Program-made: the position numbers and the translations under genes
Shown: positions 31,066-39,677 of the stretch, one piece after another
Layout of the letters: each line of letters opens with the position of its first letter
How positions within the stretch are numbered: the stretch's first letter is position 1
NCBI GenBank assembly: GCA_017427415.1
Contig: JAFRSU010000006.1
Coordinates: 53,692-117,691, forward strand
DNA from: Lachnospiraceae bacterium
Lineage (GTDB): Bacteria > Bacillota > Clostridia > Lachnospirales > Lachnospiraceae
Length of the DNA: 64,000 nt
Reading direction: 5' to 3'
The notes under the pieces: generated by a model
Database searches by the model: none
What the model was told of the DNA's origin: nothing
The model's input: only the letters and a program-made list of their open reading frames with translations

Positions 31066-32724
31066 TTATTTAGCTGCAAAGCCGTCTATTGTCGGGTATG
31101 TAATGCTATATAACAAGCTCCAATCATTATATGACTGTATTCCGTTGTGCCAATATGAGCTGCTCTGAAGCTCAGCGAGACACTTGATCTTACCGTCAGC
31201 AGGATCTATTATAAGTATATCATTATAGGTAACATTATTAGGATCGTATCCATCTCGTATGCCTACGGCTACAATGCTGTGCCCCACCGAGGCCGAACTA
31301 TTGCCGAGGCGCATAATTACTGCCGCTCCGTAATCTTTAATTAGTTTTGCTGTAACATTCATCTTCTCTTTGGCACTGGCGGAAGCATAACCCTTCTGTA
31401 AGATGATCTTCCCTGTGATATCGCGCCAAGTACAACCTTTGCCGCTAACCCATCCACAGTCCTTATAAATCCAGCCAAGAGCAAGAGAGACTACAATATC
31501 CGCACTGGTTTTTGTGCACTGAGAAGGTTTCTGCTTTTGTCCCATCTCAGGGGAGAGGTTTTTAACAACTATGAAATTAACTCCATTATATGTATAATAC
31601 TTTGTTTCTGAATTAAGTGAAGAATTACCGGAACCCTCCTTTGTTTCATGGCTGTACTTAAGATAATCAGCACAAACATATCCTATTGTAGAGCCGTACT
31701 TAATCTTAGCCCAGCCGTTATTAATTGAAAGTACTTCGACTGTTGTTTTATTCTTTATTGCACAAAGCTTCTTGTAACTTGTTCCAGCATTACTTCTAAC
31801 ATTTACCCCGGATGGAGTATTGACATTATACCAGTAATGGGTGATTGTTTTAGCCTGTATATCTACCGTCTTATAGCTTCCGTTAAGAAGATATCCATCC
31901 GACGTTCCAGGTTTAACTCCGCATGCGATGATTTCCTGCTTTCCACTACCCTCAACAGTAATCCATTCATCAAATCCATGATATGAACCTGCTGAATAAA
32001 CTTTATTTACATCAGGGCGGTACTTATCAGCTGTAAAAGTATACCATTTTGAATCAACTCTGACAGCCGCAGTAAGGGCTTTACTAGAGTCGTCCCAGCT
32101 GAAGGTCCATCCGGTTACATGGAGCTTACCATCTACATATTCTGCTGTATCAAGATAACCGAGAGGGGCACTGTTTAAATTAACCCTGATTAGCCTAAAC
32201 CTCTGATTAAGACCGCCATTAAATGGATAAGTAATAATGTAGTTTCCATTTTCCATTTTACCCTCATAAACGTCCAAATAGCCGGAATTTCCGCAGTTCT
32301 GGATATAATACTCATCATCCGTACCGGCGACTTTAATTAGGTTATAACGCCCGTTTATCCCCTTTCCTTCCCAAGCGTGTACGATTGTAGCTATCTGTTT
32401 TTCAGTTGCTGCATGCAAATATACATTTTCGGTATATGCAAGCCTAAAAGAATAAGTTCCATCAGAATTTTTTTCAAGATAATAGTATTGATTGGCGACA
32501 TCTGCAGGTTTGCCTATTTTAGTTTTCCATAACTGAACTTTCGTTCCATTTTTAGTTCCATAATTATCAACGTCTATACAGAAAGAATGGTCCTGTACGC
32601 TTGAAAGGATAACTAACCCTTCCTCCGGTCCTCCAGCCGCACTCACTTTATAATTCTTGCTGCCCAATACAGTGCCCGAAACTAAACAGATGATCAAAAT
32701 AACAGCTATAATAGATTTCTTCAT
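31066..32724 (-). CDS. Secreted C39-like cysteine peptidase with lectin and SH3 modules
   Basis: 552 residues from the ATG at 32724 (AGGAAGGAG upstream). A signal peptide spans about 1-30. Then comes a ricin-type beta-trefoil region (about 35-185), a GWTFSWDD-type domain found in clostridial wall hydrolases, a bacterial SH3 domain (GVNVRSNAGTSYKK to GYVCADYLKY) and a C-terminal papain-like peptidase with candidate cysteine in QCTKTSADIV, histidine in GHSIVAVGI and aspartate in IIDPADGK. It is probably exported and bound to the cell wall, cutting peptide or protein. Its promoter carries the same inverted repeat as the ClpP operon. Confidence 0.75.
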   Translation of the reverse strand: MKKSIIAVILIICLVSGTVLGSKNYKVSAAGGPEEGLVILSSVQDHSFCIDVDNYGTKNGTKVQLWKTKIGKPADVANQYYYLEKNSDGTYSFRLAYTENVYLHAATEKQIATIVHAWEGKGINGRYNLIKVAGTDDEYYIQNCGNSGYLDVYEGKMENGNYIITYPFNGGLNQRFRLIRVNLNSAPLGYLDTAEYVDGKLHVTGWTFSWDDSSKALTAAVRVDSKWYTFTADKYRPDVNKVYSAGSYHGFDEWITVEGSGKQEIIACGVKPGTSDGYLLNGSYKTVDIQAKTITHYWYNVNTPSGVNVRSNAGTSYKKLCAIKNKTTVEVLSINNGWAKIKYGSTIGYVCADYLKYSHETKEGSGNSSLNSETKYYTYNGVNFIVVKNLSPEMGQKQKPSQCTKTSADIVVSLALGWIYKDCGWVSGKGCTWRDITGKIILQKGYASASAKEKMNVTAKLIKDYGAAVIMRLGNSSASVGHSIVAVGIRDGYDPNNVTYNDILIIDPADGKIKCLAELQSSSYWHNGIQSYNDWSLLYSITYPTIDGFAAK

Positions 32725-32858
32725 AAATGCTCCTTCCTGTGTCATATAGGACGACACACCATATTTAGTATTATTAACAGTTATAATGAGATTTCAGGGT
32801 TCCTTTAAAGGATTTTGTTGGCCAACCTTACTTACTCTGTATCTCTTTTACAATTATC

Positions 32859-32908
32859 ATTATATCCAATATGCAACGAATAAAAAGTGTCATTTTTTCT
32901 TGCACTTT
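32859..32908 (-). promoter_or_regulatory. Promoter with inverted-repeat operator, site 1
   Basis: The operator AAAGTG-TCA-N9-G-CACTTT (32884-32908) is nearly identical to site 2 at 37275. A TATAAT -10 (minus strand, 32864-32859) lies 19 bp to the left; the -35 (CTTTTT) is poor and overlaps the operator. It faces the C39-like peptidase gene. Confidence 0.65.
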
Positions 32909-33008
32909 CGCATATATATACTAATTAGTTTTATACTGCTCTATAAGTATTTACGAAGATATTTAAAAGGGGAGTAATTCACATTTACTCCCCTTCATAA
33001 TCCTGTAT

Positions 33009-33836
33009 TTACGTACTTCCCAATATCGTATAATCATTAAGGCAAAGAGCGATCAACCTTCCACCATAACCCTTCTCCAGAAAGCAGCCACCATCAATAT
33101 TGATCGAATGTTTCCTAAAGATCGGGTTTGCCAATTCACCATAATGTCCTCTGATAATTGGAACCGGGGTATGACCATGTATAAGTATCTCACCTTCCTC
33201 CATAGGACGGTAGTCATCTTCCGTCAGGTTATGATAGAAATTCATATCCCTGTGCCATACAATATTTTCATCAGAGATAATCTTTCTAACTTTCCCGTCC
33301 GGCATCAGTTCTCCCTCAAACCACGCATGCGCCAGTACATATTTTCTTTTATCGGATAAAGTCACTCTTAGATATAATGGTAATTCTTCCATCCACCAGA
33401 TATACTTTTCCGCCATTCCGACAGTTATAATCCCTGCTCTGTCCATATACTCGCAAAAATCATAATTACATCTTAGATCATATATAGGAAGGTCCTTATA
33501 ATCTACTGGTTCTTCACCCGTTTTTATCTTATACCTGTTTTTCCTTTCTCGTTGCTCCACAAGAGCATAAAAATCTTCTATAATGTTCTGCTCATGGTTA
33601 CCCCTTAGCATAAGATATTTACCACCATTATTGACATTATTCATAGCCCATTCCAGCATCTTAAAACTATTAGGACCACGGTCTATTATATCTCCTATAA
33701 GGACAACTACGTCATCATCCCCTATCTGTGGAGAGCCAATGATCTCCACAAACTGGTCATAGCAACCGTGTATATCGCCAATAGCCCATACTTTCTGTTC
33801 ATCTTTACAATGAAGCTCATTGTCCTTTATTTCCAT
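33009..33836 (-). CDS. Calcineurin-like metallophosphoesterase (PPP-type)
   Basis: 275 residues with the full metal-binding set: GDIHG (20-24), GDIIDRG (48-54), GNHE (79-82), a histidine in LAHAWFEG and GHTPVP. This is the signature of bacterial PPP-type protein phosphatases / symmetrical Ap4A-hydrolase relatives. The start is uncertain: ATG at 33836 has AAAGGGA at a long distance, while a GTG at 33902 would give 297 residues. Last gene of the island operon that begins with the ClpP gene. Target unknown. Confidence 0.82.
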   Translation of the reverse strand: MEIKDNELHCKDEQKVWAIGDIHGCYDQFVEIIGSPQIGDDDVVVLIGDIIDRGPNSFKMLEWAMNNVNNGGKYLMLRGNHEQNIIEDFYALVEQRERKNRYKIKTGEEPVDYKDLPIYDLRCNYDFCEYMDRAGIITVGMAEKYIWWMEELPLYLRVTLSDKRKYVLAHAWFEGELMPDGKVRKIISDENIVWHRDMNFYHNLTEDDYRPMEEGEILIHGHTPVPIIRGHYGELANPIFRKHSINIDGGCFLEKGYGGRLIALCLNDYTILGST

Positions 33837-33907
33837 AATAATGCCATTCCCTTTCAAAAGAAGTGACCAGCGTACTGTATACCCGGTCCTGGTTTTCTCC
33901 ACTTGCC

Positions 33908-34465
33908 TTATTGTTTCTTGCAGTTTTCATGTACCCAGGCCAAACTAAGTGTTTTCATTCCAACAGAATCAAATTCTATATTAGCAGTCTGGCTTACTCC
34001 CTCTCCCGCTATTTCAATAATAATACCTTTTCCATATTTGGGATGAAGGATGCAGTCACCCTCCTTGTATTCAAGCAATCCTTTTATTGTGCGTTCTTTT
34101 TCCGCACGCTTATTATTATAATAATCATTTTTCCATTCTCTATAGCATCTGACAGGACTAGCCCCCACTTTCGCGCAGCACATCTTCCAGGTTGTGCCAT
34201 GGCCCCCGATCCCATATAGCATATGTTCCATATAATGGGCATACTCATGCCTAATGGTATCTAACGCTTCCTCTTCTGCCCAGTCCGGATCAAAAAAGTA
34301 TTTTTTAGAAAAAGTGAAACGTCCGTCCTTATCGCCATGATAACACCCTATAACATGCTCTCCATCTGTTAGTTTTATGGGGAGTTTTGCCCCACTAAGA
34401 CCAGTAAGAGCATCCAACCTTTCCATTTCCTTGCGTATTGCTTCTTCATCCCATATATTCTTCAT
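33908..34465 (-). CDS. SprT-like zinc metalloprotease with C-terminal UvrD-tail-like SH3 fold
   Basis: 185 residues. The protease part has HEYAH (73-77) and a further histidine in GGHGTTWKMCC (H89), as in SprT/Spartan proteins that cut DNA-bound proteins. The C-terminal 55 residues (YKEGDCILHPKYGKGIIIEI, then FDSVGMKTLSL) resemble the Tudor/SH3-like tail of UvrD/PcrA helicases, which binds RNA polymerase or nucleic-acid proteins. The fusion suggests action at DNA. SD AAAGGAATATCAGT precedes the ATG. It is inside the ClpP operon. Confidence 0.78.
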   Translation of the reverse strand: MKNIWDEEAIRKEMERLDALTGLSGAKLPIKLTDGEHVIGCYHGDKDGRFTFSKKYFFDPDWAEEEALDTIRHEYAHYMEHMLYGIGGHGTTWKMCCAKVGASPVRCYREWKNDYYNNKRAEKERTIKGLLEYKEGDCILHPKYGKGIIIEIAGEGVSQTANIEFDSVGMKTLSLAWVHENCKKQ

Positions 34466-34481
34466 ACTGATATTCCTTTTT

Positions 34482-34820
34482 TCATTCCTTTTTAATAATC
34501 CGGAAAGTAAAATCTGAAACTTCCGGCCCTATTCCTACGACTCTCAATTTCTTTTCCTTGTCCATTGGAACAGTTACCGTCCTTCTCTTATGTTCTCCGT
34601 CAATATATGAAAGCATTATTCCCCTGACACTTCCATCTACAGAAAAAACTATCCTACTAATCCTAAGCCAGCTGATAACACCGGGGATATCAAGCCCTTT
34701 TTCTATCTCATACTTGGCTACAGGGTGCATATTTCTATGAGCCTTCTTACCTTTTAACCAGAACCTGTAATAATTTTCATCAACTTCCAGCATATAGTTT
34801 TTCAGATCTTCTACCATCAT
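34482..34820 (-). CDS. Unknown small protein (112 residues) of the island operon
   Basis: 112 residues, mixed alpha/beta by composition, with no motif I recognise (basic patch KGKKAHRN near the N-terminus; RGIMLSYIDGEHKRRTVTV later). Two tandem ATGs at 34820 and 34817 follow AGGAGGAATAAGCT, so translation is well supported. It overlaps the upstream 116-residue gene by 41 bp and is 16 bp from the SprT-like gene. Confidence 0.6.
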   Translation of the reverse strand: MMVEDLKNYMLEVDENYYRFWLKGKKAHRNMHPVAKYEIEKGLDIPGVISWLRISRIVFSVDGSVRGIMLSYIDGEHKRRTVTVPMDKEKKLRVVGIGPEVSDFTFRIIKKE

Positions 34821-35130
34821 AGCTTATTCCTCCTGTTATACTTAACTCTTCATTTTCCTTGATTTCTATCAGTTCACTATTAGTTTCTGGTCTTTCGTCA
34901 GTCTTTTCTGATTCTGTATCCAAGCCCTGCTCTTTAACAGTATTTTCCTCTCCAAGCTCTATTCCCTCATACGAATTATTCTCCACTTCAAAATAGGCAG
35001 CCAGTTTCTCATCAGAGGTGGCTATATCAAGATATACATAATAAGACGCTATAAATAAAAATGCTGCAACACACATTCCAATACCAAAACCTATACATAA
35101 TATACTTAACATCCGATCCTTCTTATACAT
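34780..35130 (-). CDS. Small single-pass membrane protein, acidic tail
   Basis: 116 residues: one transmembrane segment near the N-terminus (ILCIGFGIGMCVAAFLFIASYY), then a strongly acidic, low-complexity tail of about 70 residues. The basic start KKDR places the N-terminus inside and the tail outside. SD AAGGGAGAGGATT precedes the ATG. It overlaps the next gene by 41 bp. No family recognised; a membrane anchor or partner for the VirD4/TraG-like ATPase is possible by context. Confidence 0.55.
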   Translation of the reverse strand: MYKKDRMLSILCIGFGIGMCVAAFLFIASYYVYLDIATSDEKLAAYFEVENNSYEGIELGEENTVKEQGLDTESEKTDERPETNSELIEIKENEELSITGGISYDGRRSEKLYAGS

Positions 35131-35183
35131 AATCCTCTCCCTTATTATAGTTGTTTTCAGGCAGACTTCAACATCTTACAAGC

Positions 35184-35357
35184 TTAATCGTCATCATCAA
35201 AAACCCCGTCATACAAAGATTCAAATGCAGACTTTATATCCGATCCGGAACTGTTATTGTCCTTCCGGGAAACGTTTATCGTTATCCTGGAATCTGCCAA
35301 GATATCCTTGTAATAGGTCTTTTTTATTTTCTCTACAAATTTTTCATGTCTGTTCAT
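35184..35357 (-). CDS. Small acidic protein, 57 residues
   Basis: Starts MNRHEKFVEKIKKTYYKDIL and ends in DDDD. Its ATG lies inside the 3' end of the ATPase gene (14-bp overlap), with AAGGAGG about ten bases upstream, so translation is coupled to the ATPase. The protein has a basic amphipathic N-terminus and an acidic tail. No family recognised. It falls below the size of the usual gene-finding cut-off. Confidence 0.6.
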   Translation of the reverse strand: MNRHEKFVEKIKKTYYKDILADSRITINVSRKDNNSSGSDIKSAFESLYDGVFDDDD

Positions 35358-36615
35358 TCTCTCTTAACCTCCTTATAGTTTTTTCTGTCACCTTTTTATA
35401 ATCCTGATACTCTCTACTGTTATAGATATCATACCTTTTAGCCCATATTGGTTTATTGCCAGACTTTAAAACTAACACCTGCCCAACAGGCGCATAAAGG
35501 ATATCCGTCATAGGTACATCAAGACGCTGTGATATATGCCCGCATGTTACAAGATCCATCCCTCCTGTAAGATAAACATATACCGAACAATTATTTATAA
35601 TATTTTCACTCTCAGCTGCAGAATACATTTGCCGTAGCTGACTTTCACTCTGAAGAAGTATCAAGCTACTGATCCCGGCAGCTCTAAATATGGATATATG
35701 TCTTGAAAAATCATTTATCCTTGCCCCACATGCGAAATCATCAAACATAAGCCTGACAGGCCTCGGAAGTCTCTGCTGAGGGCACCTTTCAGCGAATTCC
35801 AAAAGCTGCTTTATTGCAACTTCAAATACAAGATTCGCAAACAAATATGAAGAAGTATTCACCGGTGAAGTGATAATTATAAGCATTGTTTTCTTAGTGG
35901 CGAGCTCCTCAAAGTCGCTCAAGTCATCCTTACTCAACATCTGTCTGATCGATTCCGGGAACGCCATCTGGATAGCCTTAGCAAGTGAATCGCGGACACA
36001 CCCGGCTGTGTTGTAAGGTAGCTGCCTAAAATCTGCAAATGCAGTGACTGCAGGACATTTTCCCCACCGTATTTCCACCTCATCAAAAATATCGTCAAGG
36101 GATGTTTTTATACCTTTGCCATCTTCTACAATTGACAAGACATTAAAAATATCCAAGACATCCTTCATTGTAGCCTTTTCAACGATCAACACAGTCAAAA
36201 GCATTAGTGCTATGAGAAGAACTTTAGCAGCATAGATCCAGTACATGTCCTTTACATTTTTAGCGTTAGGATCCGCAAAAATAATGTTTTCTGCCAGAGC
36301 TTCAATATCATTATATGATGTACAATATCGAAGCGGGTCAAATGCCCCAATACTCTGCTCAGGATGAACCAGGTCCAGTACCCACACTTTATAACCTTGA
36401 CTACGCTTGTAATTTGCCATTTTCCATGCTTCAGCCCACTTACTATATGTCATTATCATACTTTCAGAATTCATTCTCAGGGCATTTGGCTTAAAGACTG
36501 AATCTGACTTACCTGAACCTGATGACCCGATAACCAGCACGTTGTTATTCGGTCTCTGTTTCCCTGCTTCTCCACTTTCGAGATAAACATTATCAGCTAA
36601 TATTATCTTATCCAT
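35344..36615 (-). CDS. VirD4/TraG-like coupling ATPase, free-standing and lacking N-terminal membrane domain
   Basis: 423 residues. Walker A GSSGSGKS (30-37) and a Walker B region RLMFDDFACG (about 288-297, with DD instead of the usual DE), then the stretch RHISIFRAAGISSLILLQSESQLRQMY that matches the TraG/VirD4 motif-III region. A hydrophobic segment at 129-146 may contact membrane. Known coupling proteins have two N-terminal transmembrane helices; here the P-loop begins at residue 30, and no relaxase or T4SS genes are nearby. The ATG follows AAGGAGG. Between ClpP and a 57-residue gene, its role is unclear. Confidence 0.75.
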   Translation of the reverse strand: MDKIILADNVYLESGEAGKQRPNNNVLVIGSSGSGKSDSVFKPNALRMNSESMIMTYSKWAEAWKMANYKRSQGYKVWVLDLVHPEQSIGAFDPLRYCTSYNDIEALAENIIFADPNAKNVKDMYWIYAAKVLLIALMLLTVLIVEKATMKDVLDIFNVLSIVEDGKGIKTSLDDIFDEVEIRWGKCPAVTAFADFRQLPYNTAGCVRDSLAKAIQMAFPESIRQMLSKDDLSDFEELATKKTMLIIITSPVNTSSYLFANLVFEVAIKQLLEFAERCPQQRLPRPVRLMFDDFACGARINDFSRHISIFRAAGISSLILLQSESQLRQMYSAAESENIINNCSVYVYLTGGMDLVTCGHISQRLDVPMTDILYAPVGQVLVLKSGNKPIWAKRYDIYNSREYQDYKKVTEKTIRRLRENEQT

Positions 36616-36624
36616 ACGACCTCC

Positions 36625-37206
36625 TTAAACAAAATCGGTAATTATCCCGTCACATATCCCAAATGCCACTGCTTCCTGGGCGTTCATGAAGTTATCGAAA
36701 GAAATGGCCTTTTCCACATCTTCAATGCTTTTTCCTGTATCAGATGCTAACAATTCGACGGATACTCTTTTAGTCTCCAGTATCGATTCAGCAGTCCTTT
36801 GTATAGTGGTTGCACTTCCACCGATCCCCCCGGCTACAAGAGGCTCATGGATCATCACCTTTGAATGTGGGAGTATGAATCGGTGGCCTCTTTGTCCACC
36901 CGCAAGTATAATCGCGGCCATGGAGGCAGCGATCCCGGTGCAGATAATGTCAGTCTCAGTTTTCAGTCCCTTTATTGCATCATAAATAAGCATTCCGGCA
37001 TTAACTTCCCCACCTCTCGAATTAACATATATCCATATCTTTTCCTCAGGTTTCTCCTTCTTCATATACATCAGTTTTTGAATAAACTCATTAGCCGTTT
37101 CTTCTGTTATCTCTCCCTCAATGAACAGCTTACCTTCCGGAAGCAACCATGACTCTATCGGTATCCACGCCGATCCATTTGATGATTTATATGGTACGTT
37201 AAACAT
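36625..37206 (-). CDS. ClpP-like serine protease
   Basis: 193 residues from the ATG at 37206, which has AGGAGGACAAAAAAT upstream; the ORF extends to 37266 without a ribosome site. The triad is complete: S95 in GIAASMAAIILAGG, H120 in KVMIHEP and D171 in SFDNFMNAQEA. The IYVNSRGGEVNAGMLIYDAI oxyanion part is conserved. ClpP normally needs a Clp ATPase partner; none is encoded in this operon, but the next gene is a VirD4/TraG-like ATPase. First gene after the operator at 37255-37299. Probably a second, accessory ClpP. Confidence 0.85.
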   Translation of the reverse strand: MFNVPYKSSNGSAWIPIESWLLPEGKLFIEGEITEETANEFIQKLMYMKKEKPEEKIWIYVNSRGGEVNAGMLIYDAIKGLKTETDIICTGIAASMAAIILAGGQRGHRFILPHSKVMIHEPLVAGGIGGSATTIQRTAESILETKRVSVELLASDTGKSIEDVEKAISFDNFMNAQEAVAFGICDGIITDFV

Positions 37207-37254
37207 ATTTTTTGTCCTCCTACTTATGCATTTTTTATCTTGTATAATAAAAAT

Positions 37255-37299
37255 ATCATATAGCACATTTAATTAAAGTGTCATTTTTTTTGCACTTTT
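37255..37299 (-). promoter_or_regulatory. Promoter with inverted-repeat operator, site 2 (ClpP operon)
   Basis: Operator AAAGTG-TCA-T8-G-CACTTT (37275-37299). Read on the minus strand, ATGACA (37284-37279) inside it can serve as -35 for TATGAT (37260-37255) with an 18-bp spacer, so protein bound to the repeat would block the promoter. Site 1 at 32884 is nearly the same sequence. Confidence 0.68.
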
Positions 37300-37307
37300 A
37301 AGAACAG

Positions 37308-37342
37308 CAAAAAAGAAAATGGACCATGCTCTGATCCATTTT
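37308..37342 (-). terminator. Terminator after WYL regulator genes
   Basis: AAAATGGA (37342-37335) pairs with TCCATTTT (37324-37317), followed by CTTTTTT on the minus strand. Confidence 0.75.
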
Positions 37343-37362
37343 CCCTTATTTGCGATGAACTA

Positions 37363-38364
37363 TTATAAATATTTTTCTCTTATTTCGTTATAGGTCTTTA
37401 TAATATCATCTCTTAGATTCTTTGGTTCTCTTATCTCGATACTGCTTCCATATCTAAGCGCCCATGTTTTAAAAGCTTCATACCCAAGGGCTTTAAGCTT
37501 CAAATGATATGTTCCATTATCATTTTCAACCATTTCATATTTATATTTTGAAATATCATGTTTTATCTTCCCAAGACAGCTCTTATCATATATAATTGCG
37601 GATACTTCGAATGGCTCTTCATCAATATACATGTCCTGTGGACCCCAGATTGATTTAATCTTTTCCTTTGCTATCTTAACTGAATTTATATCCGGATAAA
37701 CATCCGAGATAAGGACTTCATTTTGAGAAGGCCTCCCCTTTTTTACAAACTCATCATCATAAGGATAAAACTTTATCAGATATCTATTTTCTATATTTTG
37801 CAGCGTCACATAATATTCTCTATCATATTGACGACTTCTATATATAGCAATCGGGTAAAACTTGGAACCATCTATACTAAATACATACTCCATGGTTTTC
37901 TCTTTTGCAAGACATTGTATAATATCCTGCTTCACACTAGATTCCTTTAAGCTATCCTTTACCCTACAAGAATTGAAAACAACGATCTTTTCAAGAATCT
38001 TTCTTTTTGATTCCGATTTTTCATATTTATACAATAGAGCATAAAACCGGCCAAAACCTTGACTATCATTAAAATTTACCCTTGTGATTACTGAAAGCTT
38101 TTCTTTCGAATCCTCTTTTAAGATATCATCAGCATTGTCACAAGTTATTTTTGTGTTACCCAAATAAAAAGCAAATAAATTCTGAACAAGGAATGCCTTT
38201 ATAGTAGGTACTATCTCAGCTCCAATCTTACTTTTTAGTTCCTTAAGATTATATACACCAGGGTCATTAATAAGGATGTATAATATCTGTAACGCAATTC
38301 GCAATGAGTCGTCATTTATATTACTTATAATATCTTCTACGTTCTTTCCATTTCTTTTTGACAT
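37363..38364 (-). CDS. WYL-type regulator 1 (no obvious N-terminal HTH)
   Basis: 333 residues. The middle and C-terminal parts have the WYL shape: PIAIYRSRQYDREYYVTLQNIENRYLIKFYPY, then DPFEVSAIIYDKSCLGKIK and the closing ALRYGSSIEIREPKNLRDDI typical of WYL C-terminal extensions. The WYL triad itself is not kept, and the N-terminal 60 residues show only a weak helical signal. SD GAGG precedes the ATG. It is 11 bp from WYL gene 2, so cotranscribed. Related WYL proteins (BrxR, CapW) repress defence loci. Confidence 0.7.
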   Translation of the reverse strand: MSKRNGKNVEDIISNINDDSLRIALQILYILINDPGVYNLKELKSKIGAEIVPTIKAFLVQNLFAFYLGNTKITCDNADDILKEDSKEKLSVITRVNFNDSQGFGRFYALLYKYEKSESKRKILEKIVVFNSCRVKDSLKESSVKQDIIQCLAKEKTMEYVFSIDGSKFYPIAIYRSRQYDREYYVTLQNIENRYLIKFYPYDDEFVKKGRPSQNEVLISDVYPDINSVKIAKEKIKSIWGPQDMYIDEEPFEVSAIIYDKSCLGKIKHDISKYKYEMVENDNGTYHLKLKALGYEAFKTWALRYGSSIEIREPKNLRDDIIKTYNEIREKYL

Positions 38365-38375
38365 TATCTAGAACC

Positions 38376-39668
38376 TCATCCTGTATAATGCTCTAACGCT
38401 CTGTTAGCTCCGTTCTTCATGATCTTTTTCAGCAAATCATTTTCGACCACTTCAACTGATGCCCCGAATCTACGCAGATAATTGGCAAAATTTGCAATTC
38501 CTCGAATACTATCAGAGTACTCTATAAATTCTATGGCATTTTTATGTGTAGTTGCATCAATTATCTTTCTTTCTGCATTGAGATAGACAATGCGTGGACT
38601 ACCATAGCTGACTTGTATAGCCCCCATCTCTTTTTCAAAGTCTGACCACTGTTCATTTCTGGCCTTAAGTAACTGCCTAAACTCATAATCAGCTTCTACA
38701 GAATACTTTACACACACTTTGACGGATTGCAGTTTATCTTCTACCACATCAAACATTTCGGCTTGAAGTTTTCTAAAATAGCATCTATTTTGTAAAGTTC
38801 TCTTTCGGTCCTGACGCAACTTCTCAAAATTCTTGTCATAAGCTTTTTCCATTGTCTCCCATTCAATCTCATCAACTTTTAAGACATCGTAGTAGTCCAT
38901 TTTTATGGGCTTAGTCGTACCTACCAAATACACCGCATCCTTATCACTGGAATAAGCAACAAACCCCAGGTAAAAGAGACGCACCTGTTTTCCCTTGTAC
39001 ATAAAGCTCACTGGACCTTGATCAGCACCCAATTTCTTTAAAGTCTGTATGTAAAACGGTAATTTCCAAAGCATATTGTCACGCTTTGTACTAAAGATCA
39101 TACTGTTCCCATCGAGATATGTCATTGCTTGCTTATAGATATCAAGCCTTCTTTTTTTGCGGCAATGAATAGTAAAACTAAGGAGTTTAGAAAAATCTTT
39201 AGGAAGACTGGTCATGTATAACAGATCCGGCTTCCAGGATCTTCCTTCTTTCTTCACAAGGCCATTATTTTTAAGCATCGGAATCAATGAACGAATTATT
39301 GTTGATCTAGAAGCAACATATTTCTCGTACTGACATTGACCTATCTCATCTATACTCATATCTTCAGCCAAAGCACAAAAGAGAAGTACTGCGTGCACCG
39401 CCTTTTTTGAAGGCATTATTCGGAAATATTGATTATTTTTAACTAATTCTTTTGTTTTCTTTTCTTTTTGGGTACTGTGGGCTGTATCCTTAAGTTTCTC
39501 CTGAGTTTTATATCCAATTATATGCCCCTGCAGCTTAAGTTCTTTATAATCTTCCTTCAAAGTTCTGATTTTTATACCAAGCTTCTCACTTATCTCTAAT
39601 TGTGAGATTTTAGGGTCTTTTTTAAGCAATTCAAGAATTTTTTCCCGTCTTTCCTCTGCCTTTTTCAT
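38376..39668 (-). CDS. WYL-type regulator 2 with N-terminal HTH
   Basis: 430 residues. The N-terminus is a clear helix-turn-helix (REKILELLKKDPKISQLEISEKLGIKIRTLKEDYKEL). The second half carries the WYL-like module (VRLFYLGFVAYSSDKDAVYLVGTT) and the extension EFIEYSDSIRGIANFANYLRRFGASVEVVE. WYL domains bind nucleotides or nucleic-acid ligands and switch DNA binding (family knowledge). SD TGAGGAACAGTT before the ATG. It probably acts with WYL regulator 1 on the operators at 32884 and 37275 (inference). Confidence 0.78.
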   Translation of the reverse strand: MKKAEERREKILELLKKDPKISQLEISEKLGIKIRTLKEDYKELKLQGHIIGYKTQEKLKDTAHSTQKEKKTKELVKNNQYFRIMPSKKAVHAVLLFCALAEDMSIDEIGQCQYEKYVASRSTIIRSLIPMLKNNGLVKKEGRSWKPDLLYMTSLPKDFSKLLSFTIHCRKKRRLDIYKQAMTYLDGNSMIFSTKRDNMLWKLPFYIQTLKKLGADQGPVSFMYKGKQVRLFYLGFVAYSSDKDAVYLVGTTKPIKMDYYDVLKVDEIEWETMEKAYDKNFEKLRQDRKRTLQNRCYFRKLQAEMFDVVEDKLQSVKVCVKYSVEADYEFRQLLKARNEQWSDFEKEMGAIQVSYGSPRIVYLNAERKIIDATTHKNAIEFIEYSDSIRGIANFANYLRRFGASVEVVENDLLKKIMKNGANRALEHYTG

Positions 39669-39677
39669 AACTGTTCC

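Noticed and set aside
35344..36615. Conjugative element (ICE) as the whole explanation of the island
   Set aside because: Only the coupling-type ATPase is present; no relaxase, VirB4, VirB6, integrase or oriT-like site was found in the window. Kept as an alternative origin only.
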